From Drosophila persimilis (taxonomy: Eukaryota; Arthropoda; Insecta; Diptera; Drosophilidae), in the NCBI RefSeq assembly GCF_003286085.1, contig NW_020825289.1, positions 22,470,001-22,534,000 of the forward strand: DNA of 64,000 nucleotides, written 5' to 3'. Positions 36,462-49,523 of the stretch are shown one piece after another. A model generated the notes under the pieces. It was not told the origin of the DNA, did not search any database, and worked only from the letters and a program-made list of their open reading frames with translations. Made by a program: the position numbers and the translations under genes. Position 1 is the stretch's first letter. Every line of letters starts with the position of its first letter.

Positions 36462-39400
36462 CCCACTCCACCCGGCTACTCTTCCGGCAGTCCCCGTCGC
36501 TGCATGTGACATGTGAGTTGGCGAATTTGGTTGGGCGTTGGGCAAAATCATAGCTAACAAACACACACACTGACCTGGCCTATTCAAGCACCTTGAGGCG
36601 GCTTGATTAATGGCATTGTTTGGCTGTCTGTCAGCGAGATCCATTTGGGGCCGTCATTGATATGGCGCCACAGCTTAAAGCCAACTCAGCCTGCCACTGC
36701 TGCGTATAAATATCGGCATTAAGCACCAATTAGCCGACTGCCAAGAAGATAGAACCAACTCCTGCCTCCCATCTGCGGCTCTATAATTCGGCTTATTAAC
36801 AGTGCGTGCAGCGTGTACTCGAAATTGTTATTGTTATTGTCGACAAAGTTGCATGCAACAGCAGAGTCGGAGACTGCCCGGGAGGCTAGAGGCTGGGCGG
36901 AGGGCGGATAAGGAACCAAAATGATGCTGGAAATTAACTCAGAAATCTGTTGTGAGCTCATTGTCAGCAGCCGAAAAGTTTCCAGCGCCAGAGCCGAAGC
37001 GAGGCACAGGGACAGGGACAGAGCAGGGCCGCCTCGAAAAGTTGGCCAGAACGAGCAACTTTCTGAATGCAAAAAACTTTTGGCGAGAATTACAATCGTG
37101 ATAAAAATTATGAAAATATTTGGAGTGCTCAAGTTTTGAGCGACAACTTGGCAGAATCTGGTCTGTGCTTGGGTCTGGGTACGGGTCTCCGCGTGGGCAA
37201 AATGTTTGCGAATCAAATCAAATTAAATTACATAAATGTGCAGAAATGCGAGAATTCAGCAGCAGCATTGCCTCTCCCCTGTCTCCCTCTTTCTGCCATT
37301 AAAATAGTATTTCAGGCAGAAACAAGCAACATTTTCCACCTGCTCGTTTTTTTGAAAATGTTCAATTGAAAAACTTTTGTAATCAAACTATAGGAATTGC
37401 AGCACAAACACACACATTCACTCAGTGGACACAACGGATACATTGGATATGGAACTATTTTGCATGGGGAGAAAACTCATAAATCTGGGAAGAAAACTCT
37501 TGCTGGATCGAAACGGGGCTTGGGTCTGCGGACGGGGAGATTTGCAATGCAGAGGGAAACAATGCCAAAGTTATTTACTTATTTATGCAGGGTACATATT
37601 GAACTCTGTCTCCTTGTTCTCTCATTCTCATCCTTGTCCTCGTCAGACTGCAGCTGTCAGCAGGAGAAGCGAACAGGACAGAATATTACTTGGCTTAGTT
37701 TCGAGCCTTAACTGAACCGAATTGAAGAGCTCAAGCGCTCAAGGGTCGGGGAACACACTTAGCGGCCAATTAGAAAAGTTCTCGAGAAAATCTCAACTGC
37801 AGTTGCAGTTGAAGCTCTTTCCGGGCACATCAGGCAAGCCCATGGAGGCTCTGGCTCTGGTTCTGGCTCCGACTGACAATATTTAAACGTCTGCAGTAAA
37901 TATTTGATGCCTAATTGAATCATTCATTCGGCTGGCGCTGCTCATTGCTCGGCACACGCCCACAGCCGCCTCCCTTTGGGCCATTTGCAAAGAGTTGATT
38001 TGAATAAATTTGAAATTCTGCCGAGTCGAGTCTGCTGTGCCAGCATTTAGGATGTCTGACATTGCCATTGCCTGGCAAATTTGTCTGCAACTGAATCTGA
38101 ATCTGCATCGGAATCTGACTGTTGCCACAGTCCTGGGCGTGGCTGTGGGCGTGGGTATGGCATTGACTTCAGAGGAGAGGCAGCTCGTTCCGCGTGTCTC
38201 CGAGCCGCGTGCCATCCTTTGCGGTGCATTATGCGGCGAGGCGACAGAACGCGAATTGTGCAAATTAGCGGAGCGCATTTGCTCCGCACTCATCAATATT
38301 TGCACTTCAATTAGTGACGATATGACAAACAGTGCTTACATATCTGCTCATTTTCCGCTCAGAGGTAGCGCCAACAGTGTAATAGCCACGGATCCTTGGC
38401 ATGCTGTTCGATGATTGCTGCACTGACGCCATCAATGAGCACGGGCGACCAATTAGTGGAAGGAGCAGTGCCTCCCAAGAGGCAGCTTGTATTTTCACAT
38501 AATTCACATTATTTTTATTACCCGGCCGAATGGGCAAAACTTTTGCCATTTCCTAAGCGATGGCAAAATATGATTTCTATTTTCGAAATTCCAACCAAAG
38601 GATACCCTCTACAATGGCATTTGGAATGATTTGAATTGTTGAATATTGAGAAAAAAACTAACTAAACTTGTGGATAGTATAATCAAGCAAAGGCTGTAGC
38701 TCCTTATCTTCGAAATAGGGGGACACATATATGAAATATGTATATTTGATCTAGGAAATTGCTCTCTTTTGTGCCATATACCCTACTACAGAACGGTAAG
38801 GACAAGTAACAAGTTTTTGGGCATGGTCCTTGGGTTTCGTTGGGCCCAAAGCTCATTACCTTATTGCGTTGGCCTGGCCATCTCGGGGTACCGCCGCTTG
38901 CTGGTTGCGCTGCTTGCGGGGCTGCTTGTTTGCGCCGCAAATGAACGGAAATGGTAAAACTTTTAATTGAAACCATAAATTTTGCGTGGTTTCTGTGCCA
39001 ACGGAATTTGTCGTGCCCGTGCTGTCCCAGTGCCATGCTCTCATGCTACCACTCGCAGTACCATCTAGAGCCAAGTGCAATTAGCGCTATTCTTGAACAG
39101 AGCCTAAGCCCTGCACTTGTGACCATCAAGCCACCATCCATTCATCAGCCAGCCAGCCAGTCCCAGCCAGGTAAGGGAAAGTTGCTGAAAAAGATGTCAG
39201 ATTTCCCTAGAAGGACAGTACGAGGAAGTCAACGGGTACGAGCTCCTGTGACGGAAATGGCGAATGATTAAAATGGGCGTGCCGTAATTTCCGCCCCGCT
39301 CTGTTGAACGGGAAATTGTTGAGAGCAGTGGAATGTGAGGCTCCTAATTGACAGGACGAAGCCACTGATAGGAGAGGCGTGGGGTCTTGCTGCTCCCGGC

Positions 39401-42400
39401 TCGTACAACAAGTTGTTGCCGCATCCAAGCCACGAAGAGATTCATATCACAGCCATGGACATCTTCATTGAGTGCTTGATAGCAGCATTTTGAAAATTCA
39501 ATTTCCTGCACTTAAAAGGCTTTGCAGTTACATCGGGAGTCCCTCTCTGACGCCTGTCCCCAGGTATTTCCCATTGAATACTCATCGTGAACGATGGGAA
39601 CACAAGTCCGGGGCGATTGAACGTCAATTTCTATACATAAGTGGGACCGATGGGACAAACAACAACTCACTCTCTGATTGGAGGCGGAGGCACTCCACAA
39701 CACGAGATCTTGCCAATCTCGACCAGAAAGTATATAATTTCAAAAATTAAATACATCTTGAAAGAAACAGAAACAAAATCTACATTAAAAAAACAATTGT
39801 CGAAATATTTTGTTGCTTTTCAGCGCATCTCTGGTCCATCACCGCCGAAGAGCTCTCTAGCTCTGTATCTGTGTAGATGTACGGAGCATATGGAGCATCG
39901 CGTTTTGGAAAATATTTTGGCCTTGCTAATATTTAAAATTGCTACCCGTCTCCCTCAGTATTCCCCTCTCTGACCTCTTTGTGTGTGCTACTTTTGATAT
40001 TGATTTTGTTTGGCATAAATATCCAGTATTTTCTCTTTTTTTCTGCTGTTGCTGTTTCTGTTGCCACTTCCACTTTGGCTACGTTTTTATTATTTCTCCT
40101 TTTTTTAGTGAGAGAAGTCGAGAACGAGAGAGTAGGAGGGAGAGGGTGGCTCTCAATGGTCCACCCTCCAGTAGCAGTATTTTTAATTTGCCAAATGGCC
40201 CAGTCAGCCAAGTGAAAGCCATGCTCACAGACACAGACACAGCCACACATCTATGTATGTGGCCATGTAGAGCAGAAACCACAGCAGGAATTTTAATAAT
40301 TCTAATACGAGTTTTGTGAGTTATGCGCTGCTTGCGATCCAAGCGGCAGGATTGGTAATCGATACCTGGCCGGAGCCGCCACTCGAATGATTTATGGCAA
40401 CAATCGTTGGACAGTCGCTTCCGCCGGATGCAGGCTTTGGCTGCCACAACTGGAATAATCATCGGACGCCCCATGACGCTTATCATTCCCGCTCTCATTA
40501 GCAGCGGAAACTTCCAGTGGAGTGGAGTGCGTGCGGGGCTTCCCCGCTAATGGTGCGAAAAACCGCAAACTTTTATGGCGAAGCGAAGCCATTTTGTTTC
40601 CACTCACACACACACACATGAGAGTGTGGGAGGCGGGGGAATGCTTAAATGTTAATGCCCAAAATTTTCAGAATATTACCAACTCTTCATTTTGGGCTTC
40701 GCGACGGCATGCCCTCATCCATCCGCTCGCAGTCGGATGTATTTGGCAATAAATTCGACGAGAAAGCGAAAAATCTGAATGGTAGGACAAACTTTTTGTT
40801 GCTTAAGTAAACTTGAAAAGTTTCAAGACACAAAAGTTTGTTGTGAAAGTCACACGAAAGTTGAATGCAATAAATCTGCTCGCTGCACGGTGGTGCCACT
40901 GAAAAAAGAGACCCAAAACCCACCCGAAAAGAATCTCTAAAATTCTGCAATGCATTGCCGCTGCTCGCGAGCCAAATCCCGTTAAACCCCGTTAGCACCA
41001 AAAAAATAGGGAGGTGGGCAGGAAGGAGAGGAAGGAAGGGCGCATAAGGCAGCTGGGGAAATGGTAGAAAACTTTCAGCGCATTCTTGGCTGATAAATGG
41101 CCAGCGAAATCTTAAAATACAAGCGCAGATTTCGCACTGCATGGCAGAAATATATCAAAAAAGCGCAAACGTCATGACCAGAACTGCAATGCAGAGGCAG
41201 AGGCCAGTGGTCGAGCAGGAGAGAGTCCTGCTCTTGACAAGACCTCCGAGACGAAACGAAATGGCCTAATTATACAGCCCAGATCCTTGGAGCTGTGTAA
41301 AGCTGTGTGGAGCTGTGGTCATGGCTGGGTCACGTGCTGCTCAGGTGCGTGAAAATGCAGATTTGCTGCCGCATGGAGTGTGAAAATGGATCGTTCTGCA
41401 ACTGTGACTTGAATGCTTATTAAAAGTTTAGTGGCAGCTGCCACACATGCGTGTGTGTCCAACAAACTTTCAAAGCTGAAAAGCAATCAAAAGTTGGCAA
41501 CGCTGCCTTTTATTGCCGCCAAGCGGCAGACAATCGAGTCGAGTTGCAAGTTGCACGCCGTTTAAGCAGCCGCAGCAGGCCAAATTAAATTCGTTGTGTT
41601 CTTGTTCGAGGCAGGCCCAGTTAGAGGGGTTAGCTGGGTGTGGCAAGCGGCAAGGGGAACATACTCCGGGTGTCCTTGCGCCACATGCAAAATAAGGCAA
41701 CAGGAAACAGCAACAGAGAAACAGAAAAAACATCGTCCAGAATGAAGAGTGAGGTGAGGCAGTCTCGCGGTCCTCTTAGTCCTTTCAGTCCTTTCAGCTG
41801 GCTCTCTTTTTATCATTATGTGGCAGTTGCAGCTTAATTGCAATGAAAGCACAGCTTCCTTCGGCAATTTGCAGTGCAGTGCCATGCGGCCCAGACTTAA
41901 TCACGTGAACGACACGGCGCCATATAAACTTAATCTGTGCGCCAGGTGAGTGATTGCGAAAGGCACCACATGGCCAACATTTCAGGACGCACTCTCAGGG
42001 CCTCGAGCCGGAACCCGAGCCATAGTCATTCTGTGGCTGTTGCCATGAATGCAATGCATTGCTGAGCAGGCTTTCACATGCATGACGACGATGATGATGA
42101 TTATTACTATGAAGCATTATTGATGCAGTTCCAGAAAAAAAAACCCATCAACCTGCATCTGGCTTTAAGCAGAGCTCTCGCCTACTTTCCTGCGCTCGTT
42201 GCAGACGCGTTCTTGAACTAATTAGCCTCGTTTAAGTTAAAGTTTTCGAAAGTTAAACACGCTCACAGAGGCAATTAGCCGGGCTGCAACAGGAGGCAGG
42301 CACACGGACACAAGCACACAGCGGAAGCGCAGAGGAGGGTTGGAAAGAGAGGCTTACCAATTTTATGGAACTTTTGCCAACACTTACTTGGACTCTCGCA

Positions 42401-42440
42401 GCTAATTAATTTCGTTACTCAACATTCAACACTCTTCACA

Positions 42441-42494
42441 GTCACAGTAGCAGTCACAGTAGCAGTCACTGTAGCAGTCACTGTAGCAGTCACA
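42441..42494. repeat. 12-bp minisatellite, 4.5 units
   Basis: The unit GTCACAGTAGCA repeats. Units 3 and 4 share one A-to-T change, indicating successive duplication. Confidence 0.9.
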
Positions 42495-45400
42495 CAATTA
42501 CTCCATTTAGAAAGAAATGCATTTGGGGCACCGAAAAAAACAGCTCCTGCTTTGATAATTTAAATGCGCTTCGAACGCGCGTGTCGGCCGCTCTTAATTG
42601 GAAAAGTTTCTCATTTTTAATTAAAACATTTTACTCAATGCAAAATGCAGCTAAATATTCAACCACAGCAACAACAACAAAAGCAGGCAACAATGGGTAA
42701 AGTTCCAACAGAGCAGGAGCAGGGCACGGAATGGAACGGAACCGGTAATGTGCTGGACAATTTGAATGAGTTTTTCATTGCTCATACGCCCTGTGTTATG
42801 TTAATTATGGAATACAGCTGCAGCACGCCCATCATCGCTCACTGGCAGTCGGATCACAGCACATCACAAATACACCCAGTAGAACACTCAATTTGTTTTG
42901 CCATCGCATAGCTCTTCGCTGCCATGTGGGTACGTGGTATGTGGCCGCAATTCGGATTCCACTAGCAGCTTATGCGATTTAGCCGACAAGACAAATAGTT
43001 CCATGTAATTTGCTTGTATGTCAAACGACTCGCATATGTCAAGTGTCAAATGGTCTCCATTTTTCTTATTTTGCCCACCCCCAGCCCCCCTTCTCTTTCT
43101 CCGCTTTCCAATCGACAGTGTCGACATGTGCGAGGAGCTGGCAAAGTTTTTCTAGCAATAAATTAATATTACAATGACAATTTCGCCCGCATTCGCATTC
43201 GCAGCAAAGCGAACATATTTCATGCTTCGCTTCCATTTCCAATTTTAGTTCCGATTCTGTTTTTCTTTTCTGCTTGTTTTTTTATGCTTGCTGCATGTGT
43301 TGCCAATTTCCACTTTCCCCACTCTTCCATGTTCGATTTCCTCCTGATCGACACGCGATCACCTTCTCGTGTCCTTCTGGCTAAAAAAAAATCTTGGCTT
43401 AAAGGTGTAAATGCCAAACAGAAAGAAAAAACAAAAGTCTTGGCGGCTGGCTGGCTCTCCATCCGGCTAGCCGGATGTCTGGCCTTTCTGTCTTTCTGTA
43501 TTAACACTGAAAGGGGAAGTAGCAGCAGCAGTCCAGACACATCGACCTATGGCCGACTGGGCAAAGAAAATATTGTTCTTTCCAGCCCTACAGTCCTTGC
43601 GCCCCTGGCCCTGTCTCTGCCACAGCCCCAGCCCCATGGTCATGGCTAATGCCAAAATGTCAAAGCTTAAAGTCCCGGCCTGAGCTCTGGCGCTGCCTCT
43701 GACTCTGTCTCTTACACTGACTTTGGTAATTCTGCCGTATTTTAATCAGTCAAGCCAACAGCCGTCAGAAGAAGTAATTAAGTGAGTACGGGGGCGAGGC
43801 TCTGGCTAGTAGTTGCTAATTGAATGAATTTACCTCAACTTTATTTGATTTATTAATTCGGCCATCCCTAAAGCTCCCCCCTCGCCCCACAGCCGGTGCT
43901 GCCCGAATCGATTCCAATTCCGACTCAGAAGTCCTTTCGATTGCGGTCCTTGGCTCAGTGATAGCCACAGAAAGTTTTGCGTCAGCTTTTATTTACGCAA
44001 ACCGAAACATATTAAAAATTTACGGCTCGTTTACTGCGATTTGTTCAATTAAGTCGATTCGTTTCCTGCCCCAGTACCAGTTACAGGTTCGTCTCCATCT
44101 CCAACTCCTGCCCCTATCCAACCTCAGGGCTATCCTCTGTTCACCATCAAAGTTGGATGGCAACTTGAGTTTGCTCCGTCTGCTTCTCTTGGCTGCCAAT
44201 TTTAATTTTCTTCAAGTTTATTTGCCGCTCTCCTGTGATTGCTTCAGCCCTTTCAATCCGCTTTCTCCAAGGCTGTCGAGCTCCTCCTCCTCCTGCTCCT
44301 TTTTTTAATTTTTTATTGAATTGGCTCTTGTTACTGCTTAGACTTTGGATTGAAATTAAACGAGCGTGGTTTATGGCCGCAGTCGCAGTTTCCGTCGCCG
44401 TCTCCGGTAAGGAGTGAAATTTAATCAAGTTATGCAGCAGTGTGGCAAGCAGTGGGGCAGGAAGTGAGGGGAGTGGGATTGCGAGGGCTGGCAGCAGGCA
44501 ACAAAGAAAACAAGTCTCAAGTGGATGGCTATTGTTTAATCCAGGCAAAACTTTGCCAACTCAAAACTTAATTAAAAAAGAAAAAAAACAACTCAGGCCC
44601 ATTGATGCAAGCAACCCCGCCCCCGACCCTTCTAGGCACGATCCATAATTACCATTAGTGGAGTACATACATTGTGTAGTCGTGTGTGCCGTGTTGGAGT
44701 ATTTAGGAAGCCAAAGTGGGAGCTGCCTTTGGCACCTCTTTGATCCCTCGTTGGATATTGGCCCACTGGTCAAAGCTAATGAAAGCCGCGACCGCGAAAT
44801 TGCGCGTAACTTGGCATAATATTTACCAATATGGTTAATTGCGTATACGCCGTGTGTACAAACGCTGGCTGCACGCAGCCATCTGGAGTGCACTCGAAAC
44901 TCCAGACACTGCAGAGCTGGAAACTCCAACATCCGACCTGTGACTCTGACACCGCACACTGACCGCAAATATGCAAACAGAATACAACAGGCGAAGGACG
45001 AGAATGAGGACGAGTATAGCCAGGAGGCAAGGTGGAGGCACATCAACATAATAATTGTAATAATACAAATGCCGACACTTGCGGACAACAACTGCAACAA
45101 TGCACACTCCGCACAGACGTAGCCGTGTTTGTATCCGTGTCCGTGTCCATGGCAATATGCCAAATTGTGTGCAGCACCACAACGACATCATCTTCATCAC
45201 CATCATCATTTTCATCATCATGGAGAACCAGACGCCAACCGAAGAACAAGAGCAAGAACAAGACATCACCGGGTTAATAATGCTGTTGCGTTGCCCCTCA
45301 AATGAATTTGCATAAACTTCGGGCCCTGGACACATGAAGGGGATGAGGAAAGGGACGAGGTACCCAGTCGAGTCGCAAATTGAAAGATGCCGTGCTGCCA

Positions 45401-46122
45401 AAACAAAAAACCAGAGCACGGCAGTGCCATCAGGTGAGCTCTCCCTTCTCCGGCTGCCGCTCCGACTACAAGGCAAGACTATAAGGGTTAAGAAATAGGT
45501 TTAGGGGCTGCCACGAAGACAGGATGACTTTATTTGCAATATGGAAATATTTTTCATTACCGTGTCTATGGGCACAACCCCATCGCCGTGCCTCCCTTCC
45601 TTCCTCCCTTGCGTCAAACGGCGTCAGTCAAGATGCCAAACTCTGGCTGTCTGTCTATCCGAAAGATGCTCATAGTACGAGTACCGAGTATCTCTGCATC
45701 TGCATTGCTGGTGGTATATTCCGGGCTTGTTCTGGCACATTTTATGACAATATTTTTGATATTCCCTGCTAGTCATGTGACAGACACATACCGAAAAGCC
45801 ACTTATATGTCAATTTTGCAGGCAGACTAAAGCGATGTGAGGCCAACACGGTTCGGTGCTTTAACGTTGTTCAAACAACCGCCAGATTTTAATGAAGTTC
45901 AAGCTTAGAGGATACAGTGCCTGTCGATCCTTCAGATCCTTCAGTGAGAAGCCACTGGCCATATGGCCACATTGATATAGGATAACGTGCACTTGAAGCC
46001 ACTCGACGTGGCTCGCATGTTTGCTCTGGCCTCACGCAACGATGACGGAGCCATCTCTTGGCAGCACTACTATTGGCACTGTCAAATGCGGATGTGGGTC
46101 GAGAGTGTGTGTATGTGAGTAT

Positions 46123-46125
<3 letters not shown>

Positions 46126-46163
<38 letters not shown>
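46126..46163. repeat. (AG)n microsatellite, about 19 units
   Basis: A pure AG run in non-coding DNA, a potential GAGA-factor binding tract and length-variable locus. Confidence 0.9.
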
Positions 46164-46167
<4 letters not shown>

Positions 46168-48654
46168 AGTTGACGCTTGTGGGAATCGATTTGATAAAGT
46201 CATCCAGCAGTCATCTGCTGCCATTCATTCCACTTACCACTGCATACGCTTTTAAAAGCCAGATATATATGTACATATTTATATGTATGTGCGGAATTAG
46301 CGCTAATCCGGATGTTTACTCGAGCATCGGATTCCAGATTGTGTTTATGGCACAGGCTCAAATTTAATTACCGTCGCCGAGGAGGTGCTTCTCTAGCGAC
46401 TTTTAATGTGTTCCATGCAAATACGAATGGTGTTGGCTATAAGCACTCCGGTCTGCTCCATTCCATTCCTTATGCCAATTTCCGGGCATGGACAACAATT
46501 ACGCGCATTATCCTTTAGACTGGATTTGAGCGCGGACTCGGACCAGGACACGGATCCGGACGATAACAAGCATTTGCTTAAACAAGCATAAATGGGAGAT
46601 GCTAAGAGGACAGCAGGGATAAAAAACGGAAAACCCGAAGTAGCAATGCTCTACAGGAATCCAAAACTGATTGGCTGCCCATCCAGGAGCTGGATATCCC
46701 ATATCAAACATCCAATCCTGCCTGTCCCGCCTTAAGACCAAGAATCTGGACTCCTAGAAAGGGTGCAGAAAGTGCTTTGCTCTGCAATTTTAATTTGGCT
46801 AAGTAGCAGCCAGTGACAGAAAGCGGGCCCAAGTTGGCGAATACCTTGTTACCCATTCTGGCCGTGGATCGACCCAAGGATATCCCAAGGGATGGGTTGC
46901 TACCTTGCAACCCTGCAGAGTCTGAAAAAACGCTAATTTAATTTTAACTTTCTGCAGCCTTTTGCCGGACTTCCTCCCCCCTATCCCAGCTCCGGGTGTG
47001 TCTCAGGCGCTGTGTTTGATTTTGTTGTCAGCGACTTTGGCACACTTTCGCATCGCATTAGAGAGCTCAGGCGGGAGAAGGAAATTTAGCGCTGAGACAG
47101 AGCCAGAAATGGAGCCAACGCATAAAAGAAGACCCGAAAGAGTAAAAGTAAAATATTTGTCATGCCAGGGAAGTTGCAAGTGAGCAGCGCTGATTGTGGC
47201 ACTAAAATGAAACGAGTTCTTGTGCGGCGATAAGATTTCACCCTGCCTGCCCCAATGTAATCGGCCCTGAAGTTTTCCATTGCTTTAGACCCAGGTCCAG
47301 ATCCGCACCCCACTTCCCTCCACTCTCTCGCCTCTCTATCTAATGTTGTTGGCAAACTTTTGTGACTGGCTTTGAAGCAGTTGGCACCTTGGTTCTCTGT
47401 TATTTACGCTGCCACGCCTGGGCCCGACAATCAACGGCAATTTGCCTCAGCTCCCCAGGACACGGGACCCCAAAACCCAGCACACAACGTTGACCGAATC
47501 CGCATTCGAATTCTTATTCACAAAGCATCCAATAAGCATAACAGTTGTCATCAGGAGTGGGTTTCGTCGTTTCGTGCCGCTGGCTCTCACCTCTAGTGAG
47601 GGTGCGGGGCGAGAGGGTGGAGGAGGAGGAGGGGGACGGGGATAGCGTCTGGGAACGGGGGTTGATAGAGGTGCGTTACCAACAAATCGTCGCCAGATGC
47701 CGGCGACAATAAAACGTTTTACAATGTAACCAAGGCGAGAAGAACACGCTGCTATCGCCCAAGAGCAAGGAGCACGGTGACTCCTTTCTCTCTCTCTCTG
47801 CTTGTGCCACCACCCATGTGGCAGTAACGTGCAACAAAGTTGATAATTGTTTATGGCGACGCCTTCGATTGGACTTTTATGTCTGCCAATACTGAGTAAG
47901 GGTGATGACCTACAAGTCCATTCCAGCAATCATTCACACAATGATTGAGTGCCCGTAGAATCCGTATAATCATAGCCCTGTTCATATAAATTACCCCGGC
48001 GATAGCAGTCTCAGATAAGCTCTCTCGAACAAAGACCGAGATCCATTGTAGCACACCCATCGATCGGGGCATTGGCTTGACGATGAAACTTGCCTCTATC
48101 TGCCGGGTGCCCATCCACGTCAGGGGTATCCTATCCTACCATCCTGCCTGGCTTCATTATATTGAAATTTTAGCATCGTTATTTTGCATAATTTGCGTTT
48201 CGCTTGAATGCAGCCACGCCACGCCACCTTGAAGTATTTCTATAACTACCAAGACGTTGAGGCTGATGTGAGACCAGAGTGGGATACGAGTGGAATAGGA
48301 TACTGAGGGAGTTGTGTGTGACGGTTGTCAACGCTACCTGGGCACATGCGAAACGTGAACTTTGTGGCATCAAGTTAATGATTTTCACTTGTTGGAGCCC
48401 CTGCTCTCACATTCTTAGCAAGCAAAGTAATGAAGTTGATTTATTGTATTACAATCCGACTCCGGTTTCTTTGTACCTTCATCCCTCGTTCCTACGTTCC
48501 TTGCCTTACCGTTTTCCATTGTTTGAGAGCATTGAACTCTTCCCAATTGAACGATATAAATAGATCTAAATCCGTTGTGGTTTTCACGCCCGGAGAAGAT
48601 CTGAGAACTGCGCATCTGTCTAGTTCCGTTAGAGCGCAGCACTTCCTTTGCGGC

Positions 48655-48662
48655 TATAAATA
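48655..48662 (+). promoter_or_regulatory. TATA box upstream of the two-TM protein gene
   Basis: TATAAATA predicts a transcription start near 48,685, giving a leader of about 190 nt before the ATG at 48,876. Another TATA-like string (TATATATAG) lies near 48,775, so the start could be either. Confidence 0.45.
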
Positions 48663-48875
48663 AAAAAACCAGTCGCATCCACAATACAACCCCAACCCCA
48701 ACACCGATTCCGTCTGCGACTGCGACTCCGATTCTAGAGCGGCAGACACGCGTCTGCGTTCGTCAGCTGATGGAGCTATATATAGAAAATAGTGCCAGGG
48801 CCAGGCAGCCACCCAAAAGAGGAAGAGCCCAATCGAACGGACAAAGGGCTTCCATTCAGTGTATCGACGTGCGCG

Positions 48876-49395
48876 ATGGAGTGCAGAGCTATTCCCATTC
48901 TTCCGAACTACGCCCAAGCCTGGTTCGTATCGCAGTTTACCCAAGACCCTCTCTCCCTGTCTAGAAGTAATTAAACCATCTTCCGCCTCTTCCGACACAG
49001 TGGGGATGTGTATATATCGCCACTTCCACGCAAGAGATCTTTGTGCCACACGCTGTTCGCCTACAGGACTCTGAACGATCCCGTCATCATTTTGATCACC
49101 TTGGCCGTAGTCGTCGGCTCCTTCTGTCTGCTGAGCGGCTTCATTCTGCTCTGCGTCGTCTCCAAAGCCTGGCAGGACGAGACCTCCGAGGCTATATTGC
49201 TAATGGGTAAGTGCTGCATCCCCTTGCATTCCATTCCATCCCACCCCATCCCGTCCTAATGTATTCATCGGTTGCTTAGGCATTGGTTTCTTCATCACAT
49301 CCCTGTCCTGTGTATCGTGGAAGCTGACGAGAGCCCAGCGCCTCACCCAGATCGTGGAGGCCATCATTAATCGTGATACGACGGAGGCTGTTTAA
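48876..49395 (+). CDS. Small two-helix membrane protein, uncharacterised
   Basis: The model has three exons: 48,876-48,922; 49,001-49,206; 49,280-49,395, giving 122 residues. The second and third exons are secure (acceptors CCGACACAG and TTGCTTAG; donor ATGG/GTAAGT). The first exon is less sure. Its donor TG/GTTCGT is weak, but it is the only one found that gives the right phase and a normal 78-nt intron; a later GTAATT would leave a 34-nt intron. The exon-2/exon-3 part has two hydrophobic segments (from DPVIILITLAVVVG to ILLCVV, and MGIGFFITSLSCV) separated by a short charged loop, then a basic tail. I recognise no family. It converges on the protease at 49,524, with 128 bp between stop codons. 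Confidence 0.7.
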
Positions 49396-49523
49396 TTTTA
49401 AGCATTAGATGCCCAATTAGTCGGATCTAATTTATTTATATTCACTAAGCAAGAGAACTCTGTGTACCCAAGCTTATTTCATATATTTATTGCAATTATA
49501 TTTACATCTGGGCGCTACTCCTG

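Larger units (their letters stand above)
34315..48654. other. Gene-poor region, no supported gene
   Basis: No open frame here combines codon structure with splice sites. The sequence contains short repeats, including GTGGAT x4 at 36,438-36,461, a 12-bp minisatellite at 42,441-42,494 and (AG)n at 46,126-46,163, with long A/T tracts. A perfect donor-like CAGGTGAGT near 41,945 has no matching exon upstream. The region may be regulatory or intronic. Confidence 0.5.

Noticed and set aside
38010-38414. 134-codon plus-strand frame with several cysteines, faintly hormone-like.
   Set aside because: It starts at TTG, the reverse strand is equally open, and there is no signal peptide, promoter or codon bias.
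41920-41955. TATA-like CATATAAA followed by a perfect CAGGTGAGT donor.
   Set aside because: The spacing is too short for a first exon and no acceptor-exon partner was found. A ratchet site is possible but the pyrimidine tract is poor.
48876-49006. Possible third case of an in-frame stop (TAA at 48,972) followed by coding sequence.
   Set aside because: The stop lies inside a normal-size 78-nt intron with branch-like and pyrimidine-rich signals, so splicing explains it.
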